The notes below the pieces were generated by a model, which was not told the origin of the DNA, did not search any database, and worked only from the letters and a program-made list of their open reading frames with translations. Of a stretch of DNA of 64,000 nucleotides, positions 1 to 13,100 are shown piece after piece. Source of the stretch: Channa striata (lineage: Eukaryota; Chordata; Actinopteri; Anabantiformes; Channidae); contig CM065184.1 of NCBI GenBank assembly GCA_033026295.1, positions 2,503,001 through 2,567,000 on the forward strand. The letters are read 5' to 3'. The first letter of the stretch is position 1. Each line of letters opens with the position of its first letter. The position numbers were made by a program, and so were the translations under genes.

Positions 1-322
1 GGTTTACTTCCCTATAACCCTTTGATAGGATGTTTGTAGAAAAGGCTTTGTACAGCTGTGTCAATTTTTTTTTACCTTAATCTGTACAGCAAGTTATTTG
101 TTTTCTGCATTCTCGCTGTGTTGAAATTGTCTAACATAGTGAAACATACGCACAGGGTTACTGCGTTATTTCAGAGAAAATCGCTTAATCAAAAAATTCT
201 AGAAATGCTTGTCATGTGTAACAAGAATGTTTGCTTTGGCTTGCATGAAGTTCACTGTGGCACTGTGGAAATCAGTTGGACACTTTAATAAGCAGATTTT
301 TTTTTTATCTTGTTCACTGTAG
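1..322 (+). other. 3' end of the PWWP2B intron before the last coding exon
   Basis: No gene-like frame of its own. It ends in a T-rich tract (ten Ts at 297-306, then atcttgttcactgt) and AG at 321-322, a good splice acceptor. Exon sequence resumes at 323 with one base completing a split codon. If the upstream exon ends in AA, the junction codon is Lys, giving Lys-Thr-Gly-Leu-Phe, which fits the Lys-Ser-Gly-Leu-Phe of mammalian PWWP2B as I recall it. The upstream exon lies outside the window. Confidence 0.8.
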
Positions 323-2048
323 GACTGGGCTTTTCTGTCTACCAGATTTCACAGTAAAATCCGGGGACTGTCAAATTTTAAAACCAGGCTGTGAAATCCC
401 AGAAGTTCTGAGTGATGAGCAGGTTCCCAAATCTCCCAGCCAGCCTTCACACAGACCAAAAGATGAAAACACTCTTCCTGAAAGCAGCATATCTACTGCA
501 CCTCCTCCATGCCCTATACCCACACCAGTGCCAGCTGGACAGACTCCTTACCCTCCTTATTTTGAAGGAGCCCCCTTCCCTCAGCCCTTATGGGTGCGCC
601 ACAGCTACAGCCAATGGGTACCTCAACCCCCTCCGCGACCAATCAAGAGAAAGAGGAGGCGGGCACGAGAACCTGGCCGCATGACAGTTAGCACTATCCG
701 TCTGCGACCACGGCAGGTACTATGTGAAAAGTGCAAGAACACACTAAATAGTGATGAAGACAGCAAGGATGGCATGAGCAACAGCAAGACCTCTCGGAAA
801 GAGAACGCACTACAGAGCGATGATGACGATGACAAGGACATCCCCTCTAAGTTGTCAAGAAAGGAGGATGTAGCTGCCACCAAGGACAGTAAAAGAAGGG
901 AAAATGGCACCAGCCTTGACAGCAAACGCCTCAGGAAGGACAAAAGAGGGGAAGCTGATGGGGAAAAGTTCCCCGGAGGTGACGTTATTCCTCATAGTCC
1001 TGTCATAAAAATCTCCTACAGCACTCCACAGGGCAAGGGGGAGGTCATGAAGATCCCCTCAAGAGTCCACGGCTCAGTGAAACCGTTCTGCCCTAAACAG
1101 CTGGTGCAAAATGGTGTGAGAGAAAATGACAAGGCGCCTTCGGATCCCACCAAGGAACAACGGCATATACTAGATGCCACAAGGTCTGGCCTCACTGTGT
1201 CCATTCCCAAACTCAAACTAACCAGGCCTTTTACAACTGTGGGGCAAGACTTGCCTTCTCCAAATATTCGCTTGAGACCCCCTCAGAGGGAAGGTGAGGA
1301 GAGCTTGGTCGAGTATGAGGCAGAACTTGTAGGAGGCACTAGGAGACGAAGCCCCAGGGTACCTGGTCCCTGTCTCCCCCACTCTGAAGACTCAGGAGAA
1401 GGCAAAAACTCTCTGGAGTTGTGGTCAGGGAGTTCTGGAGAGGAGGCAGAGCGTGGCCACAGTGACCTCACGCTTCTCATCAATTTTCGTAAGCGCAAAG
1501 CAGATTCTTCTAGCCTGTCAGTGTGCAGCAGCGACAGTCTAGATGAGTCTAAATCCTTCAGCTCTGACGGCACCTCACCAGAGCTGTGCGATCTGGCACC
1601 TGGTGAAGACCTCTCTGTAACCTCGTCTTCCTTACCGTCACGGGAGGACTGCAAGACCGTGCCGCCACTGACTGTGCGGCTGCACACACGCAGCATGACA
1701 AAGTGCGTAACAGAGGAGGGTCACGCCGTGGCAGTAGGTGACATCGTGTGGGGAAAGATCCACGGTTTCCCCTGGTGGCCAGCACGTGTCCTCAGCATAA
1801 GCGGCACTCGCAAACAGGAGACTCCTAGTTGTGAGGCGCAGTGGCCCCAGGCTAAGGTGGCATGGTTCGGTTCTCCCACCACCTCGCAGCTCTCCGTTGC
1901 CAAATTGTCACCCTTCAGAGAGCTCTTTAGGTCCCGCTTCAACCGCAAGAAGAAAGGGATGTATCGAAGAGCCATTCTGGAGGCAGCCAAGGCTGTGGGT
2001 CACATGGGCCCAGAGATTACATCGCTGCTGACCCACTGCGATACGTAG
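323..2048 (+). CDS. pwwp2b: PWWP2B, large terminal coding exon (N-terminus outside window)
   Basis: Encodes the C-terminal 574 residues of PWWP domain-containing protein 2B. The family is nuclear; PWWP2A and PWWP2B bind nucleosomes and the MTA1-HDAC part of NuRD and affect histone deacetylation. Visible in order, counted from the exon start: a Pro-rich stretch with Tyr-Pro-Pro-Tyr-Phe-Glu-Gly-Ala-Pro-Phe-Pro; PQPPPRPIKRKRRR from about residue 100, with a basic NLS-like run; RLRPRQVLCEKCK with a Cys-x2-Cys pair near 134-137; an acidic/basic low-complexity region; the conserved SPVIKISYSTPQGKGE block (996-1088); a Ser-rich segment; and the PWWP domain from about residue 466, with core FPWWP at 1767-1781. 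It stops with TAG at 2046-2048. The YPPYFEGAPFP and IPSRVHGS blocks favour PWWP2B over PWWP2A, and the neighbour INPP5A agrees. An open frame continues into the intron upstream of 323, but that part is not coding. Confidence 0.93.
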
Positions 2049-2660
2049 GTTAGTTCATGGCAGTTACATATATTCCACTATTTTTTTGGATTACTGAAAC
2101 AGTGTAGACTAAAATAGAGCTGGGCAATTATTTTAAAATATACCAAAAACATTATCAGTCACTCATGTAATGTTGAAATAATCTTTTCAACGAAGAGTTG
2201 TCATGGCACAAGACGTAGGCATCTGCAACAGTGGTGTGGCTATAATTGGGCCTCATTTAACATGATACAGAACAAAAAAAAGCTGTGGATATAAAGAAAA
2301 TGGGTAGCATTTGTTTCATCGCCTAAAAAACATACAAAGCCTTACAAAACAAAGCCATAACGGGTTATTACATAATTATGTGCAGGACTCACTACTTTCA
2401 TTTATTTTTAGTGACAAAGAAAAACGTGGCTTTTTTTTTTTTATTGCCTCGTTTCATTAAACATACAAAATGCATTACATTAAAGCAAAATGTGCTTGGA
2501 CCCAATTACAAACAAGGCTGCATTCTGCTTAACACTTTCAATTTTTTATAATTTTGATGAATTTATTCAAAACTAAACTAAAACTAAAACTCCCCAAATA
2601 CATTAAATAAGTTTTTTACTGGTCTATTTAATAATAAAGAATAAATGTATAGCAGTGGAA
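2049..2660 (+). other. pwwp2b: PWWP2B 3' UTR with overlapping poly(A) signals
   Basis: AT-rich sequence after the stop codon with no open frame of note. Two AATAAA hexamers, at 2633-2638 and 2640-2645, make cleavage shortly after 2660 the simplest reading. The true end is inferred, and a longer UTR is possible. Confidence 0.55.
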
Positions 2661-3603
2661 CCAATGAAATGTTGGTTAAATATAAGAAACGTGTTGAAAC
2701 CTGCATTGGTCACTTTGTAATTTCGGTGTCTGTGATGTAAATTTTGCACCACCCGGGACCTTGACATTTGAAACAAAGTCTCACCGTGAGTTTACAGGGT
2801 TAGGCATGTTCTCAAAAAAGCACCCATTACATCCTGCGTTGGTGAGATATTTCCTTTAACTTCCTTGTTGGGGATGCATGATGAATGATCGCAGGCCTTT
2901 TTGGAGGTTGTTTTAACACAGTAGTCATCCATCCTTTTATCAATGCTACAAAGATGCCTTTAAAAATAAGCATCTTTGTGCTATGCAGGTTTTTCCGTTA
3001 TTTAATTGTCATCACATCTTGGCGTGCACATGTACGGAACATGCCTGTGCGCACATCCCCAGTTGTAGCATGAATGGAAGTAACTGCTTGTTGTTTGAAG
3101 GACATGCAGAAAGTATAAACTGGCCATTAAATTTTTTTTTTTCCTGGTTCAAAACTATCTTCAGTTACCGATATTATGAAGAAGATTAACTGGGTGCTTA
3201 AAATTTAAGAAACTTCTATGTCAATTTTGACTCGGCCATTTTTCTAATTGGAGGTTTGGCACTAGAATTACAAGCAAGTTTAATTTTGGCCTGTTATCAA
3301 TTTACTTACAGAATTGGCACTAATTAGCAGCAGATGCGCTGCCGTTTTAATTGACAGGCTGTGCCAGCTGCAAAGAAGCTGCTACCTGGTTGTTGGACTC
3401 TTCTTAGCTGATAATAGTGAGTAAATGGAGAACAAAAAAAAATGTAGTTTACTAATTTGCTTGTGACACTGCATACTGTAAAAAAATCCTGCAGCTAATA
3501 TCCAAATGCAAAAAGTTGATCAAACCTATTTAAAATATTCTCACATCCGTAGTGGCGGTATTTATAAACGTTTTTAAAAGTATTTTCCTCTGTTATAAAA
3601 ATT
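2661..3603. other. Intergenic; holds a short hairpin and a candidate regulatory block
   Basis: No supported gene. A perfect 10-bp stem (2948-2957 with 2970-2979) brackets a 12-nt AT-rich loop. About 3280-3400 has clustered ATTA-type motifs among GC-richer sequence and may be an enhancer. The open frames here are short and have composition like the surroundings. Confidence 0.5.
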
Positions 3604-4165
3604 CACTTCCGGTCAAAAGTTTTAGAACACCCCACTTTTTCTAGTTGTGTTTTTTTTTCTTTTTTTAATTGTGCAGTTTGGTTCAATATGCTCTGAAATT
3701 AAAAAATAGAACAAACAATTGAAATTTATAAAGAAGTCATGGAATCAATTTATAAATGTAAATGTATTCTAAACATCTGACTCATCACAGTAGCCACCTG
3801 TGGCAGATTTAACAGCTGATTACACTCATGACTGAACACAATCAAATATCTTCAAATCAAATGTTGTTCAGAAAGTTCTTCCCAACTCTGTTGCAGAAGT
3901 TCTCCTAAATGTGTGGCACTTCTAAGTTGCTTTGCTTTCAATCATTTGTCCAGTTCATCCCAAACCAGCTCAGGGTTGAAGTCTAGAGACTGTGCTGGCC
4001 ACTCACTGTTTTCAAGCTTTACCATCTTGTTCCAGATTCAGATTGGACTTATGTTTTTGGTCATTATCTTGCTGTAGGATGAACCCCTGACCAACTAGGC
4101 GCATACCAGACGCTACTACATGACGCTGCAGAATTGAGGTGTTCTAAAACTTTTGACTGGTAGTG
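3604..4165 (-). mobile_element. Tc1-like DNA transposon, internally deleted
   Basis: Both ends carry terminal inverted repeats of about 28 bp: CACTTCCGGTCAAAAG... on the left and the reverse complement of CACTACCAGTCAAAAG... on the right, with about two mismatches. TA follows the right end, as expected for Tc1/mariner; the left flank has changed. On the minus strand, fragments of the transposase catalytic domain can be read: a LQQDND-K-HKS block, then WPAQSLDFNPELVWDELD, matching the family hallmark WPAQSPDLNPIE. The N-terminal DNA-binding half is missing and stops interrupt the frame, so the copy is dead. Confidence 0.88.
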
Positions 4166-5901
4166 TATGTTTACAGATATCCTCAGAATTACTGTGTAAA
4201 AATGACTGTTAATTGTGAATTAAATTTCAGATGAAATTCCCAGACCCCATCTTTCAGCCTTTCAAAATATGTAATGAAATGATGGTCATGTTTAGCAAAA
4301 TTGGTGCTCCGCAAAGCTGCTTATGTAACAACAACTTAAAGTTCTGCCATGGCAGCCTGTGAAATACTTTCTGTGTTCAAAGCTGCAAAACAAACATTAA
4401 TACCAGCTGTAATGGGGGCACAGGCTGTACAAGCCCAAAATGTTACAGAGCTGCTTTAGGTCTTCAGTCAAGCACATTGTCATGCCGTGGCCGGGCCAAG
4501 CTTGTTCCCTGGTTTCCACGTGCGTTGACCCTGTATCGCCAAGCAGCAGGCCCTCGGTTCACACGGACAGGTTAAATATTGTCTATGAGTGATATGAGGG
4601 ACAGAGAAGCAGTTGCTGACTCCGTGTGTCGATTCTGTTGTTGGCTAAGGAGCGAAGAAGAGGTTGGTTGTAGTTGGGAATAAACACAGCGAGCAGTAAA
4701 AGCAAGCCTATATTTGGTACAGGAAGTATTTTTCTTGCTCTGTCAGCATATAACCAGCTGGAAAATAGCTGATGTTTATTTCAGTATTTCATAGTCTTCG
4801 GTAAAAAAAATCCCCTACGCCGGATACATGACCTGCGTTGTTTGCTCAATTGTCCCTACTTTGTCCCCTTTCTTTTGTCCCTTCTTTTTCTTTCTCTCTT
4901 GTGTAGAGGCCGAGGACTGGAGCGAGGTCTCCGAGGTTTTTCTGAATTCTCAGACTCTGTCATCAAGGCCCAGGAGGGAGTACGTGCGGTTGCCACGGCT
5001 ACTATTTATATGCCTTTTTTTTTCTTTTCTTTTTTTTTTCTTTTTTTCTTCCCCCACAAGGCTGGTGGAAAATGGCCGCCAAGGTGGAGTGTGGTTAAGA
5101 CTGGATAAGGGAGCAAAAAAAAGAAAAAGGGCCAGGCATCTCATGGTCTGCTATGAACTAAAGTATTCCTCCTTTTTTTAAGTTTCTAGATTTAATCAGA
5201 TTTCAATAGAGCTGAATAACAACACTACAAGGACCGGAATGTATTTATTATCTGTAATGGTTTATTATTTTCCATTAAGTACGCCTTTGTACTAGAGTCT
5301 GTCAAATCTCCCAGTCTGCTGCTGTCCTGACCTCGGCCTTCACCGCCCGTGTGTGCATCACGAGATCCGACTACGAGACGTTTAACCATGGTTTTAAAAA
5401 GGTCTTACCCTGAATCCTCTTAACTTCTCAAAATGTGAACAGCTTCATTCAGAGACAAGTCGTTCCAGCTCTTCTAGTAATGACGGTGTTGCATCCTGAT
5501 TGTGTCTCTCTTCCATTTCATTTTTAACTTCCACGACTGTCCCATCAGTGTACTTCCCCCACCAGCTCTTTTTTTTGTTTTGTTTAGTTGTTTCGATCCA
5601 TTTTTACTACACTTTAATTATTTAAAGTGTCACATTGAAAACAAAGCACTTTATCTGTACCTTGGTGGCCTGCTGTAAGCTCACTGTCTGAAACACTATT
5701 GCGAGATACAGCCCTGATAGGCCGCAGGTCTTTGTAGTTGACTATCCATGGCCTTGGAGATACAAAACAATTTTTTTTTTTTTTTTTTTTTAATTCTATG
5801 CTATTCTGTTGTACGATTTTTCGGGACACCAGACACAGATGGTTGTGTACACTGTATTCTCACATTTTACTTGGGTGTGTTTCTCTCTCTCAGCTGATCT
5901 A

Positions 5902-5939
<38 letters not shown>

Positions 5940-8900
5940 CAAAAATCTGCTTTTAACATTTCCACTGGACATAGGTGAACAAAGGTGTCAAAGTCCCCTA
6001 TGCATTATCAGTTAAAGCTTTATGAGTGACTTTGGGAGAATAAATTAACATGCTGTAAGAATACTGTGAATTCAACTGCTGGGTGTGCTGAAGTAAAGCT
6101 CGCTACTAGTCGGAGCCTGCAGATCTATCGAGTCATCCAGCAAAAGCTGACTGTAATGCTGACCTTTAGTGACCTTTGTGTTGTAAAGCAGGACTGTTGA
6201 AATGGGGGAGGAGGGCGGAGGCGAACGCAAGAGACCTCGACTGTCAAGCTCAGCCTCGGCCTGTGTTCTAAAAAAGCAACTGAAGGTTGCACGCGGTCAC
6301 GCTCAGCCAACCAGCCACGACTCCTTTCTGCCTGTCCGGGAACCTTATGTTCAAACCCAGGCTCGTCACTGGCTCATCGATTGTCAATGAGAGAGGTGTG
6401 TTTATTAGGAGAGCAAGTAATACGGAGTGTATTACTTGCTCCCATTTTGATCATATGTGGTTTGACAGTTTGCCGTGACGCCCGGCTAGTTTCCAACTTA
6501 CACAACAAGGAGTGGTAGAGTGTACATGTATGTATGTATGTATGCCAGAGAGGGATTTTTTCCCGTGTATGTGCAACATGGCTATCTACTGTTGCCCACG
6601 ATGGTCAATGTTATTGGCTACTTTTTTGTTTTCTTTTTTACATGTACTGTACATAAAATAAAATATACAAGCAATACCTGTTGTGGAGCGGTCACTTTGT
6701 CATGGATGATCAGAAGTGAAAGTTTTACTGCAGCAGCTCAGGTTATGTGTATTTTATGTCTTTGAACTGACATGGTCTAAAACGGGGAGTCTTTCCTTTT
6801 ACCCTCTTGGACAATCACTTGTGTTCATGAATGAAACGCTTTGATACATGTCTTGGATTAATTGTTTGTCCATTCTGGTATATCTGTGCCGATACATCTA
6901 TTCCCAGTGACAGTCAAAACACAAAAACCAACAGTCGGTCATCAAGCTGTAGACGTGCTGGTAGGGAGTGTTTGCAGTCTTTCTGCTAAGTTAGGCAGCT
7001 GCTGGCTGTTCTCAGGTTTTACGTGGAAAGTTTGGGAGGGTTGCCGATGCTGTTATTTAACTACAAAAAATATCTCCCTACAGCTTTAATTTTTCCGAGA
7101 TCAGCCTGCTGTTGCTTTTATCCAGTTGCATAAGTTCAAGTTTAGTAGCAAATTGTGACTCGGGGTTTCAGGATTGTTAAAAAGGTCCAGCAACTTGATC
7201 CTTTCCTTTCTTTCTCAACTAAAGAATCTTTTTAGAACTTGGAGGCCTGCATCACATACTGTTTGTGAGCCAAATCAATCCAGGACCTAATCTCTTCACG
7301 GAATGAGGCTCTGCTTGTGTCTTCCCCTCATTCCTCTTCACCTCTTCTCCAAGGGTCGTCCTCCCCTGTGGCTGCGTTACGTGTGTTGACTTGTAGCCTT
7401 TCATAAATGGGACTGGTTAAATATGTTGATGTGGTCCTTGTCTGGCTATCACCTGATCAGATCGTTTTGTTATAGCAGTTCAGCTGCAGAACAACGTTCC
7501 ACCCACGCACATTCTACTCTCATACATCTAACCCGTCTACAGCCAGACAGTTCACGAGTCTCCACTGTTTTCCTTGGACCAACACTTCCTTAAAGTAAAT
7601 GGACTGAGCCCACAGGGGTAGGCCAAAAAAGGGTGTGTTTTATTAGACGCATAGTCCAGAAATAGGACCGCACTACAGTACTTGTATAAATTTTGTTTTA
7701 TGCTTCTAAAGTAAAACTTTGCTCTTTCTTAAAGGGCACAGATAAAATGGCTCTCTAATTTTAGCTCCTGCTGCTGCTGATTTTCATAATTCCATATGAC
7801 ATTTGAAATATGTTTTGAATTAAGGACCAAAAGAGAGGGAGCTATGATAAAATGGGTTGTCAACCAGATGAAAATCTCACCGCTGCTTCCTGGAAGTCCA
7901 GCTTCCATTGTTTTGCAAAAAAATGATTGTTTCTGTATTTGGCAAAACAAAAAACGAAAATGCAGTCACGCTGTACTGTAAGTATAAAATGTCTGTGACC
8001 TTAAAAAGCATCAGCGTGGAGTCAGATCATGTACACATTCCCACGTATAATTTAACTGTAGTGGTTTACAGTTTAGGTGAAGCAGCCCTTGTGTATATTT
8101 TACAAATGTCACATCTGGGTCGTTTTTTTCCAGCTAGTGTTAAGCCAGTTCCTCCCGCAGGCATGTCCTCGCCATCTGAGGCTCACTGGCTGTTGCTTGG
8201 TGTCGACCCTCCACGCCGTGCAGGTGAGGATGTGGGGGAGGGAAGCGTGAAGGCAGGCACACTGCGTTTTCTGAACCTAGCTCTGGCCCCACATGCACAT
8301 AAACACGTTCTCTTGTGCGCAAAATACATGAGCCAAAGAACGTGCGTTCAGTGGCCACTGTGGAGAGGTTTGTCATGCTGAGGGCGGTTTTCATTGAAGT
8401 GGAGCCAGCGTTGCCTTCCACTGTGGATCCTCTGGCTATAGAGGGGGAAATGTCTGCTCCAATTTATTCTCAATCTGTGCACGCACATGATTATCTGATT
8501 CTGAGATGGCTTTTTTTTATTCATTAGTATTAAAATAACTACATGCATACAAAGGCTTTGTCCACCACATGATCTTAAGCATTGGAATGTGATGTTTAGT
8601 GATTTTGCAGTTAGTTAATTTAGGATGTGTATTTGTTCCTTTTTGCTTTTTTGCTATTTGTTAATACTCCACGTGTTTGTGGACAGAAGTTTTCGTCATT
8701 TGCTTAGATTTTATTTATTTGCATGGGTTTTTTCCCCCCTTATTACAGTGTGTTGGGCTCTTATGGTCGCTGCACACAGACCTCCATCTCCGTAGTGTAG
8801 CAGCCGCCTACTTTGCAGCGGAGATCTCTCCAAAGTGGACCTCAGCCATCTGCCTGCCCAGACTGTACACATGGAACAGACTAATTGCATTTGGATTTGA

Positions 8901-9935
8901 AAAATCTACACTTCCTCGCTCATCGTGTACCAACCAGTTCCACAGCTAAGAAGGAGGCGAACACTGCCTCACTGTTGACATGAAAACACACACCTATGCA
9001 CATGCTTACACAACAAACACACTCTCCCTCTCTCAATAATCCCTGTCTTTCCTGGAGCTGACATGAAACTGCGCCATCCGTCCACATGTGCAGTTTTTGC
9101 ACTGGCTCTTTGAAACCCAGCCCTAGACTTAAACGCCGATTTCCTTCCGACGACAGATGTGAACACATGCTCGCACACACAGAGGGCCTGGAGTCGCACC
9201 GCTCCTTCCCCTCTTTCCCATCCGCAGCATGTGGAGCTGCGAGCTGCTCCTTTATGGATCAGTGCAGCATAAATCTGGGACAAATAAATAGAAATGGGGA
9301 GGCACATGGCAGTGGGATGCCGTGTGCAATTACTGCTAATGACATGCCTCCATGCAAGCTGTGGCCGTAATTAACTTTGGAGGAAGCCTGGCCTGTCTGA
9401 GCTCGGTGCGAGGGGATACTCGCCGGAACAGGCACAGCACCGAGAGCCAAGGCTAAGAAAGCCAACCTGCCTTGACTCTGTTCAGACAACACGTCTGCTA
9501 CCCCAGATTAGGCATGTTGGGTGGTCCCGTGTAAGGAGGAACACACTGTGGATCCTAATGAAATAGTCCTCCGGAATTTAGCTAAAACTTTGGACTTATT
9601 CAAGAGGGGGTTGAATGAATCGAGGTAATGTATAACTGGATGTGGACAGGAATGAGATCAGTGAAGTGAGACTTAACCAGGAAAATGGTTGAATGACTTG
9701 TGCTATAAAAATGTGAATGTAAGTAGATTAGAATATAATACATCCAAACATTTGACTTAGCATTATAAAAATTTGTGATGTGTTTCTTTCTATCTTATTT
9801 TTGTGACGAATCACAGGCATTTTTATTTTTGCCATGACCATATCATCACAAAAGCATTTTTAATTTGGCCACAATTATACTGAAATAGAATTTTTGTGAT
9901 GACAATATTTCACATTGAATTTGCAACAATTTTCA
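4166..9935. other. Intergenic, no supported gene
   Basis: Contains a 21-base T run (5771-5791), a CA microsatellite (5903-5937), a short TGTA repeat (about 6524-6543) and two strong 3' splice-site-like pyrimidine tracts (ending near 4905 and 5060). About 9280-9380 carries several TAATTA/CTAATGA motifs and is a candidate regulatory block. The 157-codon frame at 7908-8381 and the overlapping frames on both strands at 8140-8550 show no recognisable protein. Confidence 0.5.
5903..5937. repeat. (CA)n microsatellite
   Basis: About 17 perfect CA units. It produces spurious His-Thr repeat frames. Confidence 0.97.
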
Positions 9936-10141
9936 GACTTTGAGCCATTTGGGTAGAGCAGCTGATGGTATACAAGAATATGGAGCAGAACTGTGCCGGA
10001 TCAAATCCCAGCCTACACACCAGGTGTCCCCAAGCAAGACTCCCAGCACCAGCCCCCCCATCCCCAGAGGGACAAACGTCATTAGAACATGTAGGTGCAA
10101 TATGTACATGTGCTCAGTGATGAATAAAGGTTCTTCTTCTT
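9936..10141 (+). mobile_element. tRNA-derived SINE with (TTC)n tail
   Basis: A box-A-like stretch (gggtagagcagctgatgg, about 9950-9967) is followed about 40 bases later by a box-B-like GGATCAAATCC, two changes from the Pol III consensus GGTTCGAATCC. A non-tRNA body follows, then aataaaggttcttcttctt, a simple-repeat end typical of LINE-mobilised SINEs. The family name is not known to me. Confidence 0.65.
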
Positions 10142-13100
10142 AATCTCTCCATTTTATTATTGATTTTAAAATTTTCTATCACCATCTGTAAAATTGCTTC
10201 CATTGGTGCGAAACCCGCAGAAACAATCGTCGTGCACGTTATAAATTTACCTGATTAGACATTATAACTGACTTTACAGACACGTACACATGTCGCAGAG
10301 GATGTCGTTTATTTACCCCAAACAGGACCTTTGCTCTTGGAGTGTGACGATCCTTCGATGCTTTATAGTCAGAAAGAGAATGAAACCCACCCAGCCTGGC
10401 GCGTCTGTGTTTATTTGACGTGTTCCACCTGTCCCCGATGCTGCTAGGCAAACGGCACGGTGGCTTCAAAAACAGGCCCTGGCACGTCTCCAGAGCCATG
10501 TATGGACGCGCCGTCTCTTCCTTTGTCCTTGATGCCTCCGAGTCATTTCTCACTCCTGTCATCTCTATTGACAGCCTAAGTTTGCTGGCCGGGCGTTTGA
10601 AGTTGGATCGTTTTATTGATCTGGGTTAATCTTTTGGGGTTTGATCACTTCAGTCTACCATTTGCATTTAGCAGCACTGTGCCTGTCCCGTCCCATCTGC
10701 TTTTATAATCTAGTAAACACCTCATAGAAAGGTAATTTTCTATAAGTTTCCTTTAGTTTGAAGGCAAATCATCTGGAGAATGTCTGTTTTGTTTTTTTTT
10801 TTAGCTATGATCAATTCTGGTTAAGGGCTGTTGCACCATTTAGATGTTCCTCAACAACAGCTGCATTACGCAATTTTTGAATTTATCTTTTCAAATATTC
10901 TGCTTTTTCAAAACAGGCTTGACGTGAGTTCTAAGAGACATTGCCTCTATTTCTTAAGGATCTGGGTGCAGTTGACAATTTGCATGACAGCCTGGGGGTC
11001 AAGCCGTGTGAATGGCTAATCACAGTTAGGAGCCAAACAGGAAATAGCTGTCACTTATGATGGAATTTAGAGCGTTAAACACCCCGTGTTTGTGTGTAAT
11101 TTCTCTTTCAGCCACACAAGGACTCCACAAATATTAACACAAGTGGACAGATCGAGTAAGCACCAGGACGTCTCTGTTAAGGCTGTCTTTGTGTCAGTTT
11201 GCTCTGGTCTGTGGTTGTTGCATGACTTCTTTGCTGAATCTTCCAGGATGTGGCCGCGGCTCTGCCCAGCCAGAGGCAGCCGCCCCGGGCCTCCCCGAGC
11301 AGCTGTCAGTGGGCTGTGGAAGACAGAAAGACAGACAGACATGTAGAAAGAGAGACGCCCTGCCCCCACATCACTAGCCTGGCTGTGTTTCCGCAGCGAC
11401 TGAAGGGGGATGGGCGCTCGCTCAGAGAGATAAAACGTGGAGAAATCATGAGCAACTCCTCAGCATCTCTTCCCGAAAACAGGGTTTAAAGACGCTCATC
11501 ACGCTGACTTAGGCATCTTTTCCCAAATAGATTCACCTATAATTGGCTTTTGTCTCAGCCCTGTGTGTCCTCCCATCTGGCCTTCTCTTTCTCAGCCTCT
11601 TGTTTACCACCTCCTCTTTTGTCCTCTTGGCGTTCTTTACTAAAACCACAACCGGGCAAGACGTCCTCAGTGGTTTGAAACGAGCAGCCTGCCAGAGTCA
11701 CCCTAGGAAGGAAGAGACTCTGTGGTGTCTGTGTGAAAAACAAAATCTCAGGATAATGTGGAGCAGGCTGACTAATGATTGCATAACAGCCGCACGCATC
11801 AAGCATGCTTATGTACTTTTAAAAGGAAATGCATCAGAAATAAATAGTAGAGCACTTTAAAGGTCACAGGGAATTTATCAAGAGCTGCGCGAGTCTAAAA
11901 TGCTAAAATGAGAGAGGATCGAGCAGGAGGGAAGCTCGTCCTTGGACCGAAAAACAGAAGGCTGAAAGAAGACTTGAACAAAGGAAAGGAGGCTTTTACG
12001 TTTGTACTGTAAAAGTGTTTGTCCTTTATGAATCTGCAACTTGTTTCTTTCTTTGTGAGATATAGAATGTAAAAAGACTAGACTAGTGCTGATTTGATGT
12101 CACTGTAACACTTTAGATGACTGACTACATCACTGAATATGAATATGGATAACGTTTGGACTAACATGACTCTTTTAAAATGACCTTTAAGGTATTTCTG
12201 ATGTTATTGGCTGTAGCAGCAGGGGATCAGGCAGCGAAGATCCTGAGCCACATGTGAATCTAATAAGACCCTGCAGGCTTGTGGTTTGCATTTTAACCTT
12301 AGACTATCTTAAAACCAGCATTTTTAATTATTATGTTCTTACAATAGGGGCAGCAGTAGCCTCGGTGGGCTGTTACGTCCAGCTCTCTCTGACTACATGT
12401 TGAAGTGTCCCTGGACATGACGCTGAACCTTAAATCACCCATCCCCGTCCTCGGCCGAGCAGTGCCGATCACGAGCCCGGTAAAATTGGGGAGTTCTGCG
12501 TCAGTGCAACCGGCAAAAAAGTGTGCCAAATGAACATCTGGATCAGTGATCTGCCGAGGGAACTCTGACCTCAGGAGATGTACTGAAAGACATAATGTAC
12601 TAACTATATTGTTATTTGGGCACTAATTATAAGGCGATATCTGGGACACTGGTGCAGCTTTGAAACAAATCTGTTTTTCAAATGAGCTCAATATAGAACA
12701 GTGATGTAGCTGGGATAAATTGTCAGATTCAACTAACAAATAAAACTGATGTTAAAGACGAAAGTATCCCCACAGCTTCTCACTATGAAAGGACATGGAG
12801 GACAGGAGGACTGTCTGCACCCTGTGTCAGTCTCAGACAATGGACATTATAGTATAATATAGTAGAAAGAAAGACCTTGACACTTTAAAATCAGCAAGCT
12901 GGTATTGAATGGCCATTTCTTTCCATTCCTCTCCCCACACAGTCAAGTCAGAACAAAGTTACGCCACCATTTCCATAAGAACAAACATTGTATAAGGGAG
13001 TTTTTCAAACAGGAAATTCATCTGCCACACCTCTGTTTGCTGTCAGAGCAGTTTCACACAGATATAAACCGAGTATTGAATTACTTTTTTGCTGATTATT

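Noticed and set aside
276..322. Extension of the PWWP2B frame upstream
   Set aside because: It lies in the intron before the acceptor AG at 321-322 and starts at TTG; homology begins at the exon.
5738..6015. Frames with His-Thr runs (also at 32770-33030)
   Set aside because: Produced by CA microsatellites.
7908..8381. 157-codon frame
   Set aside because: No motif, overlapped by frames on the other strand, composition like the surroundings.
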